Positions 55,511 to 64,000 of a stretch of 64,000 nucleotides of DNA are shown here, in pieces. Source of the DNA: Agrypnia vestita. Taxonomy: Eukaryota; Arthropoda; Insecta; Trichoptera; Phryganeidae. The stretch's first letter is position 1. Each line of letters begins with the position of its first letter. The notes beneath the pieces were generated by a model. The model searched no databases. It saw nothing but the letters and a program-made list of their open reading frames with translations, and was not told the origin of the DNA. The translations under genes were made by a program, and so were the position numbers. The stretch spans positions 62,001-126,000 of the forward strand of contig JADDOH010002057.1 of assembly GCA_016648135.1 (NCBI GenBank), written 5' to 3'.

Positions 55511-57639
55511 TGACATAAAATTTTGAAAATAAACTTAAGAGGTCCCAGTACACGATTTTCGTATTTGCTCTCGATTTACTAAATTTAACGTAAACTTATT
55601 AAATCATTTTTTCAAAACCCATAGCTAAACAGGCTTTTATTCAATTTTAATATGATAGATCCATTCACTCTTGAAGCATTTCCTTAAAAAAAATATGAAA
55701 AACTATATATTTATATAACATTAAAAAAATTATAACCCCGAAACCCTATTTTAGTTTCCATGCAACAGAGTTATCTTTGGTACACTAATCTCGTTTACTT
55801 TCAAATAAAGACCATATATTTTATTTAAAAATTGATTGCATAAAGTTTGAAAAATAAGTGGTGCTATTCAGATAATAATATTTTTCGACAAGTTGTTAAA
55901 TATATCGTTTTAAAAAAGACAAAATTAATCGTCCTGTTTCCTATATTGCAGTATCCATAGAACCATTATGAACATCGATTATTATAATTAAATTCTACAG
56001 GCGTACTAAGAAAATTTCACTGTCATTAATATAAAAATATTCAAAAAATTATACCTCATTCTCAAGAATTCAAATTAATTAAATCGTATAGTTTGTTAAA
56101 AGAGCATTTTTCGGGCCCGGCGGAGGCCCGAGCGCGCCCGAGTCCAACCGAAGTCTGATTTGAAAGAAAAGTACATTCAGTTTCATTTATGAATGAAAAA
56201 TTATTTGATAAATTCTATTTAACGTGGCTGTTGGAAATAAAAAATGTAGTTTTTAACTGTGAAGAGGGACCTACCCTAAATAAGCAATAGCTGCCACATC
56301 GACCCTAGACTTTCGCCACTCAATTTGGCATTATTTAATACTAAAAAGAGGTATCAAAAAAAATTTTTAATACTAATGTGGTCATTCTCCCCACGTCCTT
56401 TAACTTGTAGAAACTTGTAGGAACGCGGGAAGACGTCCACAAAAAACCACTGTCTCCTGGGTGCAAGGATGAGGAGGGGAAAACCATAGTTTATGTGTTT
56501 ATAAGTAGGATTACAATAACTTAATAATTATATTTGAAGGAATGCAGTGAAGTTCATAAAGAAATATATGTACAACAAGAAATAGATAAATGATGTACAT
56601 ATGTGGGAGGAAATACAAATAAAGTAAATGAGATGAAGACAAAGTGTAATTTGAAACAAAACAAAAATAAAAAAACGGCACGCACGTCCGACAATTGATA
56701 AATAATATTTGGGAGCTTTCGGCACGCGCACGAAAAATGTTCGTCACCCCCGTTATAATCAGTTAAACATTTTCAAATTGATTTAAGTAATGGTTAATGT
56801 GTATTTTATTAATATGTTTGCTTTACGTTTATGGAAATCGCGTACTTTTACGTAAATGACCTTTTTCGCGATTTTCTGCAGAGCGTAGTTTCCGTTTAAA
56901 CTAGAGACGAAATATATTTATCAAAAAATTCATAATTCTGTCGTGAATAATTTATGATTTTTTTTTATTTTCCTGTTTTTTCCTTGAATATTAAATCACG
57001 AATAATAAATCCTACATTTATAATTTTTTACACCCTCGCTTTCGAGGAATTGTTCCGCGTAAATAGATCATTTGCATTCATGAATTGTTTTCAACGACGT
57101 TTTTTTTGTATATCTGTTATTTATCGTAATGAAAGAACTTTAAGGCGTCTATACAATGCATATCGATTATTAAATTATTTATCTCTAAAAAATCTAGCAT
57201 ATCTGAGTAAGAAATCAAATCCGATTCAAAAAGCAAACACGTAATTACATTTAATTAATCATCGAACAACAAAACGTTAATAATAATATGACACAAGATT
57301 CTCTAATGACAATGTGAAACAATTTTACCATTGTGAATTATATATCCGAAGTAATAGCAAAGTGAAGCATCATTTAGGCACGATCGAATTTTGGTAATCC
57401 CAAAATTAATCCAAATTATTGATATATTCGAATATTCTGAGTACCTACATACGTTCAAATTTTCCACAATACCTACTGAATTTTGTCCCCAGAGAAATAA
57501 TCATTGTTAATCAAGATTTATTGACTCCTTTGGTCTAAAAAAGGAGTTAAAAATTTAACTTTTTATGTTAATAATTCTGATGAATGTCATATCCTACATA
57601 TAAAAAGAATATAGTCAAAAAAATCAGTGGCATAGTATA

Positions 57640-57720
57640 AAATGAACACATAAGTCAGCCACCCAATGACTTCCATACCTACTTTTCCATATAAATGACT
57701 TCATCTCTCTGAGACTATAA
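57640..57720 (-). repeat. Family A fragment (A5)
   Basis: On the minus strand 'ctcagagagatgaagtcatt' is followed by 'ggaaaagtaggtatggaagt', the 5' words of family A. Only about 80 bp is preserved. Confidence 0.55.
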
Positions 57721-58164
57721 TATATCAAAATATTAGTCCTGAGAGTTTCGGGATTACGCTTTCCAATCCCGAGATTCATAAATACCATCAACTGGGCCGG
57801 AATCCTGGAATTGGATTCCCTAGTCCTGAAAATAGAACGGCAGCTATCTTTCAATCTGATTTAGAATGTCGTCAGATAGTTTATCCGTAGAGTTAAAAGA
57901 TTAAACTTGCGTTATATCACGGCTTTAGTAAAAGCTTTCAATTATTTTCCGGAGTTTCCGCGTAGTAAATTTCTGAAAGTTTATCTTTCAAGAGGAACTG
58001 GATAAAATAGTACTGAATAAATTGTTTTTACACTGATAACAGATGTACTTCAATAGATCAATATAATGAAAACATATTTGTGCTGCAGATTTGATTTATT
58101 CTACTTTCTGCAAAATTTTTAGACTGAAAATTTTTAATGTCATAATTCTTGTAATAAATCCCGA

Positions 58165-58250
58165 AATGGTGTAAGCTTGGTAAATCCCAACAAAGTGTAT
58201 GCTTGGTAAAATCCCAACATAGTTATGCTTGGTAAATCCAAACATATTAT
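58165..58250 (+). repeat. Short tandem phrase, three imperfect units
   Basis: The phrase '(a)tgcttggtaaa(t)cccaac(a)' recurs three times, with a period of about 30 bp, near 58171, 58199 and 58225. A minisatellite-like local duplication in the last part of the intron. Confidence 0.7.
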
Positions 58251-58362
58251 AAATGTACTCTCCGCTCAGTTTCTCCAACTACCCTCGCGTGGCAAAAACT
58301 TTTTTATGAGAGTTAACAGGTGAACTATTGAATATGCCTGACACGCTTGTTCGCTATTCCAG

Positions 58363-58491
58363 GACACAGGGCGCACACCGTCTTCGTGGGCGTGCACCTC
58401 CCTGGGGAGAGGCGGCATTCCCACAGGAAGCACAAACACCACACCAGGCCAGACGGCGAGAGGGAGGAAGGGGATGAAGCTGACAGGCCGC
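58363..58491 (+). CDS. Ndae1: Ndae1-like SLC4 exchanger, second recognised exon
   Basis: A 129-bp GC-rich exon preceded by 'cgctattccag' and followed by the consensus donor GTGAGT. The first two bases complete the Gly started at 27817. The frame reads HRAHTVFVGVHLPGERRHSH, then RKHKHHTRPDGEREEGDEAD and RP, ending in phase 1. HR-x-x-x-VFVGVH followed by a His/Arg-rich stretch is the hallmark of the N-terminal region in sodium-driven SLC4 transporters (NBC/NDCBE/NDAE1); classical anion exchangers differ here. The basic cluster lies in the cytoplasmic tail. The next exons, including the folded cytoplasmic and membrane domains, are not found before 64000. Confidence 0.87.
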
Positions 58492-59937
58492 GTGAGTTTG
58501 CCTTCATTCTAAAAGCGTCACATTTTAGTTTATAATTTACTTACCGATTTTTCCGTATTAAAAAAACAAAAAAAAAATTATGACATTATAAAATAATATT
58601 AGTAACTTATTTTACTCTATATGTAAAAGATTATTTGTATTTGTACTTCTTTTATTCGGTGGAATAAATTGTCAAAGTTTACTGCGATTCAGAAAAGAGT
58701 ATACGTTTTAGGCAGGCGCGTGCAGCTAGAACATTGAAGCATGACTTTACGCAAACATACCTACATATTTGGAAAAAAATCTTAGTTCATTATATGTCTG
58801 ACAGAATATTACGATGTGAATAATGTGATAATTATTGAAATAGGAACGAGATATATATTTTGTATCGATTTTTTTCAAAAGAGATTCTTTGGTAAAAGTC
58901 ATGTTTCAATGTTCTCACCCCATGATTTTAAGGTAGCATATGGTTACAATTTAATTTATATTTTTATACCGTATGTAAAAAAAGATTACTAATATGAAAG
59001 AGGTTATATAAAGTAGAGGGAAATTCAAAGAAGCTCTCTAGGGCAGTAAAATATTAAGCCGGCTTTGAAGATCAGCGTGGAAGAGAGTTGAGTTAGATGA
59101 ATATTATTTAACAGTCACTTTTATTATAAATCACCATTTTAAATTGAGTTTTTTGATCAAGTAAGGAACGTACTTTCTTGTAATAATAACACTCAAAATA
59201 TCCTTTGGTGACCAACGAAAGTCAATCGTGACCGATGACTAAACAAATCCGATTTTCATTGCTGGGGCGTCAAATCACCCCTCTGATTTCCATTCTAGTT
59301 CATTTAACCTCTTTGATTAAAAGTTTGCAAAAATAATTTTAAAAAATCAGTTTATCGTAAGAGCAAATAGTGTGTAATGAAAGCATCTTCATTATTAAAA
59401 TGGAATTATAAATTCATTTTTCTGTAGTACAAATCAGTTTCATCTGACATACCAATATAATTGAAAATTGTAGGTACTTAATCTGAATATTGTACCTAAA
59501 TCTTTTGCTGAAATATTCAATGTTATCTAAGTTTAAAATATAATTGGGTGACAGACTGACTTAATAATTTTGTTTGATATTTATTAACTTGTCAGCCACA
59601 GGAAATGCTATGATTTTCCTTATTAAATTTTAATTTGAATTTTCAAAAGGAAGATAAATTGAATTGTTCTAATTATGTAATCTTTATTCGATGATTTCTA
59701 TGAAAAGCATTTTATTAAAAATTTACGCGACGCTGACGGCTAAAAAATCAATACTAGGTAAATATTGTTATTTCAATTTCGTTTATTGCAAACTTCTATA
59801 CTCCTCAACTACAAGTCAAATAAATGTTATTGCCTTCAGTCCTCGGTGTATGATATAATGGTTACGAATTTAACGGACACAATAGCTCTCGGAGAAACAG
59901 ATTTTGTAACTACCTATATTTTTTAAATATATATTAT

Positions 59938-60030
59938 CATCACTATTAAAGATTTAGTCTCCTCAAGAATTTTCCTTTACTGATCAATATCACGATCCAC
60001 CTTAATTTTGGCCTTCCCGAGCCCTAAGTT
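59938..60030 (-). pseudogene. Short LINE 3' fragment
   Basis: On the plus strand 'tcctcaagaattttccttta' and 'ccaccttaattttggccttc' run parallel to the antisense of the 42251 and 63135 LINE tails (cctcctcgataattttcctc, ccatcttaattttgaccttc). It is a strongly decayed fragment. Confidence 0.45.
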
Positions 60031-61217
60031 CATTTCAGCGTGTCATTAAAGTGCCTGCTAACACAAAAATACGTCTTAAAAATTTTAGTGTATGCCCTGT
60101 AAGGCGTTTTGTACGCTAAAACTTTGAACATTAGAGCTGGTAAGTTGTTTTCTATCTCGTTTAATATGGCGTCTGGTCAAAAAATTGAGAATGAATGTAG
60201 CGGATTTTTAAGGGAAAGTTAGGTTAAGTTAGATTGGAAAGGGATTTTTCCTTTACTTTCACACGTCTACGCCTTTCTCACAGTCGTTGCTTTAAAGTGC
60301 TTTCTGAAACTCCCAATAAAAGGCGGAACTTTCATGGATTACAACATTTGTACAAGAAAGGTAGATGCTCGCTCCACGCTAGCCCTGTCAAACATATGTA
60401 CTCCACACGCGATAGCTCGACCTGACATACATATCTCAGAATATTAAACCGACAACACAATGTAGATAGCGCTCTGTAATAATAAAACTATATATTTTAG
60501 TAGAATACGCAATGTGAATAGTGCTCTGCAATAATAAAACAATCTTTTAATAGACTACATTTAAGGTCTGACATCCTGTGGAAATCGGTTACACGCATGC
60601 GATACGGTTTTTTTTTTAATCGTGAAATCAAACCTAACATTAACATGACACTTATAAAATATAAAATTAAGTTATATATATTTTTAATTATTGAGTTGAA
60701 AAACTTATCCCCATTTAAAGTGAAGTAGCATATGTTTTTTTTTATAGAATAAATCTGAGGGCAGAAAGAAAAAAAGGTAAAATTTTAATCAACGGTACCA
60801 GAACATCTGTGAGCGTATCGTAAATATTTCCTGCAACGATTTAGTCATAGAAAAGAATTTATTCTACAACCGCATTATAGTGATGCATATTCACAAAATT
60901 AAAAAAATATCCTCAGCTCTTCTATTCCTAGAAATAAAGACTCAGATTTCATGAATTTAACAAGAGTTCTCATATTCAACGCATTCTGAACACAGAAAAT
61001 TCAGAGAACTGTGATAATTATTAATATTTGAATAACATTCTAAACTTTCTACATCATGTAAAAGTTAACCAAATTCAACAAGATTAGTTTAATAAGACAA
61101 GCATAGTACAATGTCTAAATATTATTACATAGATAAACAAATTAGTTCTCACAACCATGATGTTAGTTAAAATTTCTAATGAAGTACCACAAGGTACATA
61201 AATGAGGCCGTGAAAAT

Positions 61218-61365
61218 TTGATAACTGTTTTGATTTCTATATCCATTTGAAATAAATCTTAATTATGCCGATTATTAAATATCATTTTAATAGCCTATAA
61301 AACTCTGATATCGTTACTGTACATTAATGTTAAATTGATTTATTATTAAAAAGTATACGTAAGTA
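61218..61365 (+). repeat. Dispersed repeat family D, copy 2
   Basis: Same-order match to 48317-48480: 'gataactgttttgatttcta', 'gccgattattaaatatcatt' and 'tgtacattaatgttaaattg'. Confidence 0.72.
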
Positions 61366-61379
61366 TTGAAAACTTCTCA

Positions 61380-61960
61380 ATAAACCGACAAAGCAGAAAT
61401 ATATTCATGGAATATATTTCTGCTTTACTTATGAATCGAAAATGTTCAAGCAACCATGACCTAATATCAATAGTTATGGAGATATGCGACATCTAAATTT
61501 GCATTTTTTTCAATATTCCTGACTTATTCTTTGTAAAATGTTGGACTACCATTACAGTAAGTTATGTCGAATATGAAAATTTCATTCCCTTTAATACAAG
61601 TCAAATAAAATAATAAAATCCTTCGAATTCCAATTGGAATGTTTTCCAATCGGAATTTCTGCAGGGTTTTTATCTTTTTATGTAGGTAATTTGTATTGAA
61701 ACAAATGATTTTTTCGTAATCGATATAAGTTACTGTAATGATAGTTCATCGTTTTGTAAAAAATAAGGCAGAAATATTGGAAACAAATGCAAACTTTGAT
61801 ATTGCATTACTATTGATAGGAGGTCATGATTGCTTGCACATTTTAGACTCATAATCAAGACAGGAATATAGTTCTTATATAGGAATATAGTATTTACATA
61901 GGAATAATTCATATAGGAATATAGGTTATTAATGTTTTCCGAAAAATCCTATAGGTCTAT
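61380..61960. mobile_element. Foldback family copy with altered ends
   Basis: The interior is a clear family member (gcgacatctaaatttgcatt opposite aatgcaaactttgatattgc), with centre 'ttccaattggaa'. The left end is replaced by a 'gcagaaatatattcatggaa' snapback. The right end carries four 'ataggaatata' units at about 61876-61934 in place of the CAGGG terminus. Confidence 0.7.
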
Positions 61961-62222
61961 TATAGCTTATTAATCGAATACTTGTTCAATAAAAAATATG
62001 AAAATATTATAACTATATATATAACAAATAGATTACTCATCATAGAGGAAATTCATTCAAAACTTATTTATTAGCGCAGTTAATCACGCTAAATCATGAT
62101 CATAAATGGATTATTGTTATTAGTGGATTATCTAGACCAAAATCAGCAAGTTATTCGTTAACAAGCTTGGGGAATGACATTTCACATAGCAACATTAATA
62201 TATTTCCTGCATTACGCATATA

Positions 62223-62770
62223 CAGGGCGTCTCATAGCTAGTAGTAAAAACTTTGGAATAGTCTTCTTCGTGCAATTTTGAATAGAAAATATTATTTACA
62301 CTTTGGGTGAAATGTCGACAGTAAAGGAGACAAGAGACATCACATTGTTTTTGCATTTTTGTTTCAATATTTCTGATTTATTTCCTGTAAAAGTTGGAGC
62401 ATCACCACAGTAAACATACATGGAATATTAAAAATTCACTTGCATTCATACAAGTCAAATAAAATGACGAAAACCTTACAAAAAGTATATTTTCTACATT
62501 TCTGCAAGATTTTAATAATTTTATTTGTATTAAATTTAATTTTACTGTATCAAATCGAATAAATGTATAGGCCATATATAACTTACTGTAATGATAGGCC
62601 AACGTTTTACTGAAAAATAAAAAAAATATTGAAAAAATAATGCAAATTTTGTTGTCGCTTATCTCCGTAACTGTCAACATTTCGCACTAAGGTGTAAAGA
62701 ATATTTTCTATTCAAAATTACATTAATTAAACTCTCCGGAATTTTATGCTACTAGCTATGAGGCACCCTG
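62223..62770. mobile_element. TA-flanked foldback element, complete (copy 3, subtype)
   Basis: Ends CAGGGCGTCTCATAGCTAGT and the mirrored ACTAGCTATGAGGCACCCTG, flanked by TA on both sides. Arms pair for most of the 548 bp. The outer about 120 bp (gtcttcttcgtgcaattttg) differ from the 22035/41171 type, while the inner part is shared. The family therefore contains members with exchanged ends. Non-coding. Confidence 0.88.
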
Positions 62771-62952
62771 TATTTTGTCACTATTTTTTAATTTAGTTTG
62801 AAATCTTATGTGTTTTATCCTGATAATTAATATATTTATGGAAAAACGTATGATTTTGATTGATCGTGGTATTTTTTTCTACTAATATCAACTCACCGAT
62901 CCCTCTATGTGCGGTTTTTTGAGCTATTATGACGTTTGTCTTCATCTCCTCT

Positions 62953-62994
62953 GGCCGACGTTTTGCATCACATTTCAGGGTACATCGTCAGGGC
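62953..62994 (-). ncRNA. Weak hammerhead-like motif (GTC type)
   Basis: On the minus strand GCC precedes CTGACGA (62991-62985). An AAAACGTC block ends at 62957 and GGC follows, so helix I can form 3 bp and ACGT could be a palindromic helix III. GAAA is AAAA, and helix II is poor. A decayed relative of 12428-12469, or coincidence. Confidence 0.3.
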
Positions 62995-63134
62995 TGATTT
63001 ATTATTATCCACATTTTATTTATCGATATTGTCATCTATACGAATTAAAATAAGTCGAATATTGTTTTGGAGTAATCTAATCTCATAGTAAATAAATAAA
63101 TAGTGATGTACAGACTTGCCAAAAAATTGTCATC

Positions 63135-63260
63135 AAATATTGGCTCTACAACTTCTGGTAGGTTTTAGCCTACTAAAAAAAATTCTCCTTTGTTTTCTAA
63201 GACAGATATGTCTTTGAGGACATTGTCACTCCATCTCAGCGCTGGCCTCCCCAGCTTGAT
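63135..63260 (-). pseudogene. LINE 3' fragment, same type as 19405
   Basis: Plus-strand text 'ggctctacaacttctggtag', 'gatatgtctttgaggacatt' and 'gtcactccatctcagcgctg' parallels the antisense of the 42251-42450 tail (gcactacaacccttggtggg, gatatctttgaggacgttgt). It is diverged and interrupted by an A-run. Confidence 0.65.
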
Positions 63261-63549
63261 CTTCTTCTCAGCAATGATTGATTCAAAGTTCGGTCATCCC
63301 CTAAACAAGACCTAATCATCAAAGTCTTCATATTTTAATAAACCATTACTACAACTATACGTCCCACCAGCTATTGCTAATAAACCACTAGCTACAGCTA
63401 GCTACATTTTGTTTTTTCCTGGTTATAACCCGTCAAAAATGACGTATTTATTATATATTTCGGCCGCCATTAAGGCTATAAAAACAGCGCTATCTAGTAG
63501 TAATGGACATTATTAAGTAGAGAATTATGTATCAAGATATACATATATT

Positions 63550-63730
63550 AAAAATGTCTCATAGAGACAACGCCATTATTTTATATAGAAAAGTAGGTAT
63601 GGATGTATTTTTGGATATTCAAAGGGCTTACGACCTATCGTACGACTGGTTTAAGTGATCACTTTACATAAAGTAACGTTACCATTTCTACCCATGATAG
63701 ACTACCATATCTACCAAATTTTTAGAAGTT
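63550..63730 (+). repeat. Family A repeat, 5' part (A6)
   Basis: 'atgtctcatagagacaacgc', 'agaaaagtaggtatggatgt', 'cttacgacctatcgtacgac' and 'ttaagtgatcactttacata' follow the order of the full copies. The palindromic 3' end is absent. Confidence 0.78.
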
Positions 63731-64000
63731 GTATATATCTTAACTTTGTATATCTTGTTCCATATATACCTCAATATTATTTGAGTCATTTGGTAGCGTT
63801 AGTGACGGCTATTTTTATATAGATAATTATACATATTGATTAATGATTTATACATTAATAACAATGACATGCGATATCGTAATGGATGCATTTATTAGTT
63901 TTAATTTTCATTAGACTGAAATATTATAAAAAAGTAAATATTTTTAAAAAGCCAATGTTTTCATTTCATTTAATAACAATTTTAAAATCGTACTAATCTT

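Larger units (their letters stand above)
55511..58350. other. Distal intron 2, mostly unassigned
   Basis: A short very GC-rich palindromic strip at 56109-56145 (cgggcccggcggaggcccga) is striking in this context. A family A fragment lies at 57640-57720. The repeated phrase 'tatgcttggtaaaatcccaa' and its variants occur about three times at 58165-58245. No exon was found before 58363. Confidence 0.35.
27818..58362 (+). other. Intron 2 of the Ndae1-like gene (about 30.5 kb)
   Basis: Bounded by GTATTT at 27818 and a 'cgctattccag' acceptor at 58352-58362. Both exons share phase 1, so the junction makes an in-frame Gly. The intron hosts the Penelope relics, SINEs, foldbacks, the solo LTR, a tRNA-like gene and the small minus-strand gene at 50014-50644. 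No additional exon for this gene was recognised inside it, though a small alternative exon could be missed. Confidence 0.75.
58492..64000 (+). other. Start of intron 3 of the Ndae1-like gene
   Basis: From the GTGAGT donor to the window end I find no in-phase exon encoding the expected next SLC4 segment. The interval contains foldback elements, a family D copy, a LINE fragment and a family A copy, each listed. The gaps 58500-59930 and 60040-61210 hold nothing recognisable beyond AT-rich sequence; the open frame at 60234-60425 has no known domain. Confidence 0.6.

Noticed and set aside
58325..58507. Minus-strand 60-codon frame over the second SLC4 exon
   Set aside because: Shadow of the + strand exon, which has consensus splice sites and family similarity.
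1..64000. CRISPR arrays, operons, Shine-Dalgarno sites or phage modules
   Set aside because: Introns, SINEs, mariner and Penelope relics show a eukaryotic nuclear sequence; no regularly spaced short repeats were seen.

Overview
The window looks like one stretch of an AT-rich insect nuclear genome. I lean towards Lepidoptera because of the tRNA-headed SINEs, the LINE 3' ends and the scattered 'taggtacctac' words, but that assignment is tentative. There is no bacterial-style gene packing. Almost all open reading frames longer than 60 codons are chance frames or transposon debris. The real coding content is a few short, locally GC-richer exons with good splice sites.

Backbone gene (+ strand): two exons, 27714-27817 and 58363-58491, splice in phase (G|GA) to read ...EYTEQDFEG-HRAHTVFVGVHLPGERRHSHRKHKHH.... 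This matches the N-terminal cytoplasmic region of an SLC4 sodium-driven bicarbonate/anion exchanger (Ndae1-like). A possible first exon at 4469-4497 has a GTAAGT donor and a compatible phase. The window would then hold only the first two or three exons of a very large gene, with introns of about 23 kb and 30.5 kb and the rest lying beyond position 64000.

Intron content: the introns are packed with decayed mobile DNA. (1) Two mariner relics lie at 520-1805 and 2690-3370. (2) A Penelope-like element relic at 34986-35699 encodes a GIY-YIG endonuclease fragment between inverted arms. Each arm carries a hammerhead-ribozyme-like motif, and related motifs lie at 9360, 14254 and 28614. (3) Several 5'-truncated non-LTR retrotransposon 3' ends are present (11657, 19405, 30835, 42251 and others). 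(4) There is one probable solo LTR (43381-44001). (5) There are tRNA-derived SINEs. (6) A foldback family with TA-flanked CAGGG ends has three complete copies (22035, 41171, 62223) and many halves. (7) Several smaller palindromic MITEs occur, including a 47-bp perfect hairpin flanked by an 8-bp direct repeat.

Other genes: a compact two-exon minus-strand gene nested in the big intron (50014-50644) splices to an intact 118-codon frame with a psq-like helix and a cysteine cluster, probably a deletion derivative of a pogo-like transposase. A tRNA-Arg(ACG)-like gene with several stem mismatches lies at 45048-45120. No rRNA, CRISPR or prokaryotic features were seen.
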